64,000 nucleotides of DNA, taken from NCBI GenBank assembly GCA_018398765.1, contig JAHBMJ010003829.1, positions 1 through 64,000 on the forward strand, in the 5' to 3' direction. The translations under genes were made by a program, and so were the position numbers. Every line of letters begins with the position of its first letter. Positions within the stretch are counted from its first letter, which is position 1. The notes below the pieces were generated by a model. The model searched no databases. It saw only the letters and a list, made by a program, of their open reading frames with translations, and had not been told where the DNA came from. The DNA comes from Chromera velia (taxonomy: Eukaryota > Sar > Chromeraceae). Below, one piece after another: positions 22,739 through 33,054 of the stretch.

Positions 22739-23592
22739 CTGGTTAGCCGATTGCTTTTATAACCTCGAACTTCCGTTCTTCTCAAAAACTTGTCCCTGCA
22801 TATCACTCACCAGAATTTATGTGCAAAAACGTCTCAAGATTATGCGCATACGCATGTGTGCATGAGAATCTGTCTCTTTCTCCCCCTTTGCCCGCCCTCG
22901 CCCCCCTCTTCTCTCTCTCTTATGTGTATGTATGCATATGTGCGTGTTCTCATGTGTGTGAGTATATCTGGTCCTCCGGCTGCCGTGGCACGTCAATCAA
23001 AGAAATGGAAAGACAACTGACAGGAGAACTCCACTCGGAAAGCGATGAGGAAAGAGAACATGCCAGCAACCAGAAGAATAAAATCTGCAGCAGGGAACGA
23101 AGGAAGAAAAGGAAAAAAAAAAAATTGACCGACCACGTAGCTACTCTCGCCCAAAAAGTTTCTTTGGCAGATGACTCCCCCTAAATTTGCATCTTCGGCA
23201 AAACCGAGACTCAAGATAGGACTCTGGATGAATAGGTCGTCCCTCTCTACTTCCTTCTCCCCTCCCCCTCCCTCCCGCCCCTTTTCCTCATTTACTTTGT
23301 CCTCCTTTCTATTTTTTTTAATCGTGCTCGTATAAATGCCTTCTCCTGAAAAAAGGGCAGCCAGGCCGTCTAGCCAGGCCATGTGGCCAGTCAACAGAAA
23401 AATGAAACAATGCCTTCAGGTTCTTTGCGAATCCGTACAGGGCAGCCAGACACTGCATCGTTGCGGTGTTTCCTAGACAGAAACTCCCCATGTAGCCTCA
23501 TTTGGAGAACATGACACACAGTTCCTCATACAACAGCCTTACCAACTGCGAAATGCATTCATCAGACTTTCTCCATGCAGGAACTGATTGGA
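22739..23592. other. Region without a confidently supported gene
   Basis: A plus-strand frame at about 22998-23184 encodes a charged segment (GELHSESDEEREHASNQKN then a Lys/Arg run) that might be part of an exon, but neither end has a clear splice site. The remainder is pyrimidine-rich. Confidence 0.3.
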
Positions 23593-23842
23593 CCTCGGGG
23601 ACAAAGCGTGCCCCTACAGTCTCTGCCCGCACCGGCCCGCACAGTATATTAATATATATGGCACGGTGACCCACTCCCTGAATGTCCACATCATCTCTAC
23701 CCTGGGTCACAGCCAGCTAGGTATCACTCTACGGAAAGCTTTTCCTAGAGCTCCTCTAGCTGTGCCCTTCTGAATCAAGTCAAGCATCTCCATAGTCCCC
23801 TGTTAGGGCTAGCTTTCTCTTCTGTTCATTTCTGTTCTCTGT
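23593..23842. repeat. Dispersed direct repeat, copy 1
   Basis: This segment shares long matches with 24660-24860, including GCGTGCCCCT, CCGGCCCGCAC, CCTGAATGTCCACAT, GGTCACAGCCAG and CTTCTGAATCAAGTCAAGC. Copy 1 has extra internal bases. It probably belongs to an uncharacterised repeat family. Confidence 0.75.
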
Positions 23843-24342
23843 ACTAGACTAGTCTAAGAGCAGCAGAACCGTTCGCATGGTGTGCTTTTATTAATCCCCC
23901 TTCTCTTTTGTGTTTTTGTCATTCTTCCAACAGTAACTCTCCCTTTAAGTTACTCTCCCTCAAGGAGAGCCCATGTAAAGTCCGTCTTTCTCATTTCCTT
24001 TTCCTCTGTTTTTGCAAGCTAGTCCAGTGAATATCGAACTTGTGGTGTATGTGTTTTCTTTCTGACATGCGGAGCCGCAAAAATAGTGAGAAGACAATGA
24101 AGACCTTTTTTTACAGAAAAACTTCAGACACCTGAGCTTTAGCTATGAAACTCCCTTAATTCCCTGCCCTTGCGTCCTGGACCAGCGTTTTGTCCAAAAC
24201 TCAAAACTAGTTGTTATTTATTATTTATCTTCTCCCCTCATTTGGCTTTCCATTCCCTTTCTTTCGTCCCTTTTATTTGCAGCTGCTCGCAGGCCAGGAG
24301 GAGGGAGATGAAAGCTCGCAGACCCGGCCCAGCAGCGCAGCC

Positions 24343-24650
24343 GGGAACCCTCAGATGGGGGGCTTCCCCCCAGACAGAGACGGGCAGTCCAAGCAGGCGG
24401 CAAGAGACCCCCAGGCAGAGGGCCCCCCCTCAGACAGAGACGGGCAGTCTGAGCAGGCGACAAGAGACCCCCAGGCAGAGGGCCCCCCCCCTAGATAGAG
24501 ATGAGCAGTCTGAGTAGGCAGTAAGAGACCCCCAGGTAGAGGGCCCCCCCTTAGACAGAGACGGGCATTGCTAATCCGGGCAGGTGGCAAGAGACCCCCA
24601 GGCAGAGGGCCCTGGGCCTCTTCAGACAGAGACGGGCAGTCCGAGTAGGC
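24343..24650. repeat. 60/61-bp G/C-rich minisatellite, about five copies
   Basis: Units containing CAGACAGAGACGGGCAGTC, CAAGAGACCCCCAGGCAGAG and GGCCCCCC recur at 60-61 bp spacing. The first copies stay in frame as a PQTETGSPSRRQ-type peptide, but a copy with an extra base breaks the frame, so coding is not claimed. Confidence 0.88.
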
Positions 24651-24659
24651 GGCACCTCA

Positions 24660-24860
24660 GGGGATCTCGGGGGCAAAGCGTGCCCCTGCCGTCTCTGCCC
24701 GTACCGGCCCGCACCCATTCCCTGAATGTCCACATAATCTTCACCCTAGGTCACAGCCAGGTGCCACTCTACGGAGAGCTCCTCTGTGTCCTTCTGAATC
24801 AAGTCAAGCGTCTCCACAGTTGCTCTATTGCGGCTGGCTTTCTCTTCTATTCTCTGTAGG
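24660..24860. repeat. Dispersed direct repeat, copy 2
   Basis: Second copy of the repeat at 23593-23842, about 1.07 kb downstream in the same orientation and shorter by internal deletions. The 60-bp minisatellite lies between the copies. Confidence 0.75.
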
Positions 24861-25921
24861 AAGGGCTCGACGTTCTTCTAGGAGCCGCCAGAATCGGCCC
24901 GCTCTACTCGTCTGCGGAATGGTGCCGGGGCCCTGTCACTTGCAGCACCTGCTCTCAAATAAACTGAAACTGAAATCTGGAATGAAACTTGAGGGAAGGA
25001 GAAATCTAAAATAAAATCTGGAATGAAACTGAAATAAATTGAGGGAGGAAGAGAGGAAAGGAGGGCGCAGGGAGGCAGGAAGGACACACAGAGGGAGAGG
25101 GAGAAATACGAGAGACTACCAGCTGCAGTTGGTCACGTGCGCTTAAAGAGACATCAGTGGGGTGGAAGTGGGGAGACGAACCATTCAGAAAATTCTGCTT
25201 AATGAGTCACTGTGCCATACAGAAAGATCTTGGATGGAGACTGCTTCCCGCTCAACCGGTGCTTCCGCTTCTCTGCAGTCATATTTTTTTGACACAAGCT
25301 CCCATCTGGTGTCTATGATTGTGTGTGTATATTCTTGACTATCTGTGCGAAGGCTTGTCTCCTTGCCTTTTTGCCTACTGCCCACGCGCATAGGGATTCT
25401 GAACTTGTGTTCAGAGATAGCGGAGATGGCTAATTAAGAAAAGCTACTAAGAGCATTAAAAACTGTCAATCAATCGGAGAAGCATTCGTTTGCAGTCACT
25501 CATTACAAACAAGTTGGGGATGCAATGGGGATGAGAGTCTCGGCAAAGTTGGTATTCTATGTTGCTGCAGCCGGCTGCAGCGATTTCTTTTTTTTTTTAA
25601 TATGTTTTTTACTAGCTGAGACCGTCTAGGGTCGATCAGTTTGAGGGCTGATATAGAGCCTACCGTGGGTCACTAACTCCCGGAGAGTTCAGAGCTGAGG
25701 ACCTAAAGTCTAGCCTAAAGTCGGAGTGTGTTTTGCGGAGCGTGTCATTTCGGAGAGTTTACGAAGGCTCAAACGATTTAAAAACGGAGAGTAATCACCA
25801 TCATTGGTGTGTCATGGCCCGATGACTTAAATACAGAGTGTGTCAGAGACATACACCGCGAGTTGTTGACCCATGGAGCCTACGTGAGAGACCAGCATGC
25901 GTCAATTAACGGTTGCTTGCT
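24861..25921. other. Non-coding stretch
   Basis: No gene is supported. A short duplication involving AATCTGGAATGAAACT occurs at about 24972-25032. Confidence 0.4.
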
Positions 25922-26185
25922 GTAGACTTGCGTACGTCAGTATTATAACTTGCCATAGACTTGCGTGCGTCAGTATAATGATAGTATTGTGCGTAGACTT
26001 GCGTGCATGAGTATTATGACTTGCTGTAGACTTACGTACATCAGGATTGTGACTGTATGGCCGTAGACTTGTGTGCGTCAGTATTGTAGCTTGCCGTAAA
26101 CTTACGTGCGTCAGTATTATGACTGGCCATAGAATTGCGTGCGTCAGTATTGTGACTTACCGTAGACTGGCGCATGCGTCAATGG
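25922..26185. repeat. Diverged ~33-37-bp minisatellite
   Basis: About seven to eight diverged copies of a unit built on GTAGACTTGCGTGCGTCAGT followed by ATTGTGACTTGCC. Spacing varies from copy to copy. Confidence 0.85.
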
Positions 26186-26503
26186 TGCTACTCTGTATGC
26201 CTGCATAATCGAAACGTAATCTAAAAATTAGAGCTCCAGCAATACATGAATAAACCCTATATAAAATAGTCCATTACCCTAATAGAGTTTGCATATACTT
26301 ATTTGCATGTATATCTACATATATGCGCCGAAGAGCCCAGAGCATGGAAGGTAGAAAAAAGACAATCTGACTGTAAAATTCATACAAGAATCTAACAAAA
26401 TATAAAAAAAATATCAACACATAATGTTAACGTACGCGTGCGCGCCCGCGCTTGAAGATAGACTTCCTTCTTAGGGTGATTGTGATATATTGTGGGGGGA
26501 GGG

Positions 26504-26506
26504 NNN
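26504..26506. other. Three-base assembly gap
   Basis: Three N bases within a G-homopolymer-rich tract. Confidence 0.95.
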
Positions 26507-26831
26507 GGGGGGGGCCGATCCCCCGCGGACCCTATTGGGGTATAAAAATCCGATATATCGATAAAATTTGTTTCCAGAAAATGGCTGCAGCATGCGGGCC
26601 CATCTCCTATCTTATACCGCCATCTCATCTCCCATTTTGCACCCATCTCAGGCATGTACATGCATGTATCCACATTCTTTCCCCCGTTTTTCCCCCCTCC
26701 CACCATCACCACCATGATCGTCAAACTGTCAATAAAAAAATCTGTGGACATGTTTCTGCTCTTTTGACATCGTCTCCAGCCAGAGACAAGTGCTTTTTAG
26801 TTTTCTTGTGAGCCTTTTCGTTCTCTTTCAG

Positions 26832-29800
26832 CCAACACCCCGGCAACACTCTCAGGGTTGGGGCTTTTCCACATGCCGAATGATCCAAAGCCCCTCTTGC
26901 GATGGTTACAAAGCTTCGCAGACTGTGCAAAACGAGGGGAAAAGCTGGAAGGGAGGGGGTGCAATCCTCAGGTAAAGACTCTGCCTCATCTTCTTTATCA
27001 AAAACTCAAGAAATGCCCCAAATTCAGTCATGGACAGCCCAGTGTATTGGGCGAAATTCCTTGTTCTTGTTATTTTTACGGTTTAGAGGGTGGGCCTCTT
27101 GATATCGAGAGGTTCGAACAGGACCAATCACTGACGGAAGTGCACAAGAGAGAGCTGAGGGTGCACGTGATTGCCTATAACAGGCAGGTCGTTTCGGCCC
27201 CTTTGTTGCTAAACCCTCCTCCAGCTACAGCCGCTGCGCAGCAGGAAGATCAGCAGGAGGAATTCTTTTTTTTACTTTAAAAGGATAACATTCCCCCAAG
27301 CCTTTGCGACTCGGTGTCTGAGGCAAGCTCTGATGAAGATGGAGACGATGTGGAGAGAAGAAGAAAGGGGGGGAAGAAAGAACAGGTGAAACATGAAAAG
27401 AAGGGGAGAAAGAAGAGGAAGGGAGACCCTTCTCCAACTGCAGCTACTGCTGCTGCGGCTGCTGCGCACAAGAAAGAGGATAGCATGCCAGGCCTTTGGA
27501 ACTTGGAGGACGAGGCGAGCTTTGACTCAGACGATGAGGCGACCTCTGATAAAGATGAAGTGGAGATCGTCGGCGAGGTTTGATAAGCTGAGGAACACCT
27601 ACCGGCTGGCTACGTCCTCAACGCTGAGCAAAAAAACAGGGCGTGGCCCGGAGTACCAGCTTTCTAAGAGGCGTTTGTGCAGCGGCAACTGAGCCAGAGG
27701 CAGGCCAAACTCCATTCAGTCGGAGGATGGCTTCGCCCTAAGGATAAGCAACGCCCTCTGCATCATGTGCCGGATGTAAGTGTCTTCAGCTCTGTTTGTT
27801 CAAGTGTTTTCTTTATTTCCTCCTTTATTTTTTCTCTCCCCCCCCCCCCNNNNNNNNNNNNNNNNNNNNNNNNNNNNNNCCCCCCCTCATTGCTTGCTTA
27901 CCCTTCCCTCGCACCTCTGCCTGTTTGCTTGCCCTTCTCTCGCACCTCTGCCTGCTTGCTTGCCCTTCCCTCGCACCTGTTTTCTTTTCTTCTCCCTTGT
28001 TTTTTTCTCTTTCTCCACTTTGTCCATGCAGCCAACTGACTACTATACAAAAAGCGTGTACTACATATGCAATCTGGCATATGATAAGCGACTCTGCCGT
28101 CACTTGCCTGACGGGTGTGTGACTTGTGGTGACTGTGGGGGGAGAATATCCAAGAGAGGAAACGTCCCCAGCAATCCATTCCAGCGTATGATTGGACCTA
28201 GGATTGGACCTTCAAACGATTTCTACGTTGCAGGAGTCGTGTGCTCTTGTAATAATCAGAACTGCAGGAAATTCCACACAGGGGTGCATTTAATATCGCA
28301 CAGATTCGTCTGCAGCCTCCCAGAGCCTGTCTAACGTCTTCTGCCTTTTGCAGTTATGCAAGAAGAACGAATTAACACTTTGGTCTCCATGGAGGCCCTA
28401 GCAAACCTCTAGTAGACAGCAGTGATCAGCCCGCCCTTCCTTCTCCCCTTCTTTTCATGCTTCCCCCATTCTTTCTTCCCCTCTTTTCTTCTTCTTCCAC
28501 CTCCCTGCTCATGTTTTCTTACCTCATGTTTTCTCATTCACCTTCTTCCCCCTCTTCTTTCCCCCCCGGCCCTATCCCCCCCCCCTTCTTTCTGACCCTT
28601 CTTTCCCCTTTCTTCTCTGCAAGCAACAGGCGTGCCCGTCACTGAACTCGTTTGCAGGTGGGACCATCCGAGAAAGCAAGAGTTCCTCTCGAAGTCCGTC
28701 GAGTACTCTCTAGACGTACAGGCTTACAAGAAGTCTCTACCATGCTTAATGAGTCAAAACCGGAATAGAGAGGTACGTAGACATACTGGTTAATCCATGT
28801 TTTCTTCTGCTTTCTTCTTAGCTCCTTGTTCATTTTTTCTGTCAAGCATCTTTCTATTAATTCCTTTCTACAAATTCCCCCCCCTTCGGAATCCCACTAC
28901 TCTTCCCCCTTACAGTTTTTCTTCCATCACTCCTCGGAGCCTCTTTTGCATATTTTATAAATCTTTCCTCCTCTTCTTCTTCTTTGTTTTTATCTTGCAG
29001 TTTCCTTCCTTTAGGTTAAAAGAGGACCCTCTCGGCTATGGATGCACGAAGATCAATTCCGGGACCCTCCGTAAACTGTTCCTTGCAGATTTCGCCAAGC
29101 ATGAGCGGTACATACTTACTCTACTATCAAAGAACTGCGCACAGTACCTCCGCTGCAACGACACATTCATTCCTGAAGCTAAAAAGACAGCAGGGACGTC
29201 CTGCGTCTGTATGCGTCTGGACGCTGATGAACGAGGACAAGATGATTGTTCTCATGATTTGTGTTGAAAACACATCGGCAGAGGAGTTAGAAGCAGCATT
29301 TCGCCACCTGAGAGAGAGATAGAAGAGGGAACGGGCAAAGCCTGTACGGGTTGTTTGGGTGGATAAGGACTGTTGCTCTAGAAAAATCCGGGAGCTCTTT
29401 TTGATTTTGGCGGCAGACGGTGAGGACGTCGAGGTTAAACTCGATCTTTTCCATCTGCAGGTGATTTCAAAAGCCGACATGGAGAGAGAGTGAATCGAGA
29501 ATGAGAAAAAATTTTGGGCTATTGAGTACCTTTACACTCGTTCACAGGAAATTGTGGACAAACTTTTAAGCAAAGGAGGAACCGAACGAAAGTGAAGAGG
29601 TGAGTGATTATGAATGATAGAAAAAACATTTTTCATCACTAGTTTTATCCTTTCCCCCCTTTACATCAAATGTTCTACCCTTCTCTCTTTTTCTTTCTTT
29701 CTTTCTTTCTTTCTTTTTTTCTTTCTTATTCTTCCCCCCTCTCACTTTTTTCTTCTTTCCCCTCCCTGTCTCTTTTACCGATGGCACCTCATATAAAAAT

Positions 29801-31500
29801 TCGTATACACGTTCTTTAATATGCAGGTGCTGCGAGCAGTTGAGCATCTAAGTCGACGAATGGCATTGTGCCAGTCTGGAGAAGAGAACAGCCGCTGGCA
29901 GTCTGAGGAGAGGACTGAGGAAATTATCAAGATTGCTCAAGGAGACGGCAGTCAGCCTGAGGATAACATTGCAAAGCCGGAGAACGGTGACGCGCTTTAC
30001 CTCTCTGCGGTTGACATCGTTTCAGAGACATAGGAGGATGAGATGGCTGACATCAAATCTTTCTCTGCTCCTCTCAATCCATCTGATGTTCCAGAGATCC
30101 CTCGGTCAGCCACTGACTGCTTTCTCTCCTAACGTTTCTCTCCCTTTACTTTCTTTCCCCCCTCTTTTTTCTTTTAGTTTTTTTTTTCTCTCGTTTGTCT
30201 CTTTTCTTTCACTTTTCTTTTCCCTCCCTCTTTTCCCCTCCCGTCATGCTTTCTTCCCCCCCCTTTTTTTCTTTTAGTTTGTTTTTCCTCGTTTGTCTCT
30301 TTTCCTTCACTTTTCTTTTCCCCCCTTCTTTTCTCCCCTTCTTTCCCCCCCCCGTCATGCTCTCTTTCCCCCCCCCTTCTCTTTCTTTCTTCCCCCCCCC
30401 TTTTTCTTTTTTGCTCTCTTCCGCTCTCTTCCCCCTCCTTTCTATCTCGCCCCCCACTCATAGTCTTCGGAAGCCCCTTCTTTTCTCTCCGTTTCTCTCT
30501 CCCCCTTCATCCCCCCTTCAAATGACGCTGTGCAGGCTTTCCATTAGCCGAGGGCGCACAAGGCTCCTGCAGGCTGCAAAGCTAAGAGAATGGGGAGATG
30601 ACATGAAGAAATTTGTCCAGGGGCAGGCGGAGCTTCACAAGAGCTAGGGATCTGAAAAAGATCTTCATTGTGCTGGAGAAGAAAAGACTTTAGTCAGTCA
30701 ATCTTTAAATTTTTACTGCTTCTTTTGCTCTGTTCATTCTTCTTTTTTTTTTTTAATTCCTTCTTATTTCTTTCTTCCCTTTTTAATTCCTTTCCCCCCC
30801 TTTTTCCCCCTTTTATCTGAAAGTTATTTATCTTTTTCTCTCTTGTTCTTTCTTGCAGATAACAGAGCCCGAACATGGCCCACGAAGAGAGGATGACAGA
30901 TGCTCAGGCAATCAAGTTAACTTCACGTACATACATCAAAGAATTTTTATATACTGAGGACTTGAGGGCTGGAACTCAATCGGCTATGATATTGAGCTCA
31001 ATCCACGCCAACGCACTTGCAGAGAACCACCTCCCTTCGAATGTGGCACCTGGGGGAAATCAAGAGTACGAGCAAACGCAGATTAGACTGGGCAGTGCTG
31101 AAGATGCCCCTGGCCCGGACAGCCATGACTTTGGCACCTCTGCGCTGCAAGCATACATTAAGACGGCCAGAGAGATAAGAGAGAAAGTGCTTGCAGGCAC
31201 CTTTGTCCAGCCAAAAACTCGTTTTAACCCACAGAAGGGAAAGGATGTCAGGGTGTACTTTTATCATGCTGTAACGCTTGATAGAAAAGAATGCAGACTT
31301 GAGAAGACGCCTTCAACGCATCCGAAATTTAAGTCCTTCACGTAATGTCCGATTGCACACCCCGACCACGCTGCGTGGATGCGTTCCGAGATAGAAGCAA
31401 AGAAGACAGCTGCTGTAAAGCGAAAAGAGGAGCAACAGCTGTGGGGAGTGCTTCCAGTAGCCGGAGGCCGGGGGGTGGGTTTATGATAGTTCTATTGCAA
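26832..31500 (+). mobile_element. DDE-type DNA transposon relic or split transposase gene
   Basis: Plus-strand coding blocks separated by pyrimidine-rich, intron-like spacers read like one large transposase. In order: an N-terminal block (26832-27280); an acidic then Lys-rich block (27300-27583); FVQRQLSQRQAKLHSVGGWL ending at a GTAAGT donor near 27777; a zinc-like Cys block after a CAG acceptor (28032-28334; CVTCGDCGG and CSCNNQNC); 28660-28772; a block with LRCNDTFIPEAKKTAG (first acidic residue) and MNEDKMIVLMICVENTSAEE (29012-29320); VVWVDKDCCSRKIRELF and VEVKLDLFH (29340-29460); and later blocks at 29827-30130, 30530-30650 and 30875-31480. A D-x-TF-x4-K motif followed by W-x-D-x-C-C and KLDxFH matches a transposase group with a DUF6729-like Cys domain that I recall from aquatic eukaryotes. 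In-frame stops (for example TAG near 29321) and frame changes suggest decay. Terminal repeats were not located. Confidence 0.5.
27850..27889. other. 40-base assembly gap
   Basis: Forty N bases flanked by C-homopolymer, inside an intron-like spacer of the transposase region. Confidence 0.95.
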
Positions 31501-31730
31501 TAATGCAATCGCAAGTGTTTTTTGTGCATGCATTCTGCTTATGGCTTGCACAGAGCTTTCAATCGGGGGAATGTAAGAGACTGTGTATAGATAAACATCA
31601 TTTAAAATTTAAAGATGTTATCTTGTATCTAATGATTTAAAGTTGTACGTTCTCATTATGAAATGGTAGCGCCGCAGACATTTTTTTTTTTTATCTGTTT
31701 TTTAAATGATTTTTCATCAATAAGATGTGA

Positions 31731-32165
31731 TCTCGATGAAATGTTTAGTGATGAAGATGGGATCTTCATAAAATCTTTAGTAATGGAGATGGGATCTTGA
31801 TAAAATCTTTAGTGATGGAGATGGGATCTTGATAAAATCTTTAGTGATGGAGATGGGATCTCGATGAAATCTGTAGCGTAATGGAGATGGGATCTTGATG
31901 AAATCTTCAGTAATGAAGATGAGATCTTAATTAAATATTTAGTGATCATCTAAGTAATAGAGATGGGATCTTGATGAAATCTTTAGTGATGGAGATGCGA
32001 TCTTAATGAAATCTTTAAAGTGATGGAGATGGGATCTTAATGAAATCTTTAGTGATGGAGATCGGATCTTAGTGAAATCTTTAGTGATAGAGATGGGATC
32101 TTGATGATTGAGGTTTTTGTTATGCATGCCGCGTCCCCGTGTATGGGATCTTGATGAAATCTTTT
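31731..32165. repeat. 32-bp minisatellite, about 12 copies
   Basis: A unit reading GATGGGATCTTGATGAAATC followed by TTTAGTGATGGA recurs at about 32-bp spacing with moderate divergence. Two further copies occur at about 32652-32708, after a non-repetitive 480-bp segment. Confidence 0.9.
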
Positions 32166-33054
32166 TGGGTTCTGACAGTTCGGGGATGCATAGCACGTCC
32201 CAGCATACCGGCCGTAGACTACTCGGCATTGGGAGTCGTGCCTAGACCTGTTTGCCTAGAGTCTATCCAGTCGGGTTGATTTTGCAACGACTTGCCTTAC
32301 TATCGCGTCTTTGCCTAGTATTTCTTCTATTTATGCTATCAAGCGCAATGCTTTCACCGCTTTTCTCCACCTTTGACTACGCCGGACTCAACTGTCATAC
32401 TTTCATCTGTCTTTTCTTTAAACTTTTCTTTCTCTGCAACCGCTGGCCTCTCCCCACCCGATGACTTCATTTTATTTCCTTCTTACTCCTTCTTTATTTC
32501 ACTCCTTCCTTCACTCCCCGCTGGCGCCCCCTGCCCCCTGCCCGGGAACAGAGAACGCGGCCATGTCGCGAGCCAAGAGGGGTTCCGCCTGGAACGGGCC
32601 CCTCCGTCCCCTCCTCGAGTGAATAGAGGAGAGGACGTTTGCTGCAAATCTTAAGTGATGAAGATGGGATCTTCATGCAGAAATTTAGTCATATAGAGAT
32701 GGGATCTTTGCAGTGCGCGCTAAAAAAGCGCGCGCGCTTTTTCCCCCCCTTTGGTATATTTTCTTCCCCCGGCCCCCCCCGGCCCGAATGACGGCGGATG
32801 TACCATGATGTACCGGCAGAATCCTCACATGGAGAAGAAAGGGGAGTCAGGTGAAAGAACAGTTAACTGAGGCGAAGTCACTTCGGCAGAGGCAGAAAAA
32901 CGGGCAGGTTTTGCTTGATTCCCTCTCAAATTTCATCCGTACAGTCTGATCGAGCTCTTGAGTGTATCCAACCACTTTCAAGATCTAGCTTTCATTTGCA
33001 CTTCGGTTGGGCTACCGTATTCTGATTCTGGGTCCAGAGGTGCAGGGTGGAAAG
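32166..33054. other. Upstream region of the repeat-module gene
   Basis: It contains unique sequence (32166-32650), the last minisatellite copies, and a hairpin-prone GCGCGC-TAAAAAA-GCGCGC stretch near 32715-32740. No gene is recognised. The part nearest 33055 is where the promoter and 5' UTR of the secreted-protein gene would lie; no specific element is identifiable. Confidence 0.4.

Noticed and set aside
25922-26185. A CRISPR-like array
   Set aside because: The repeats are contiguous and diverged without unique spacers, and the genome is eukaryotic, so it is a minisatellite.
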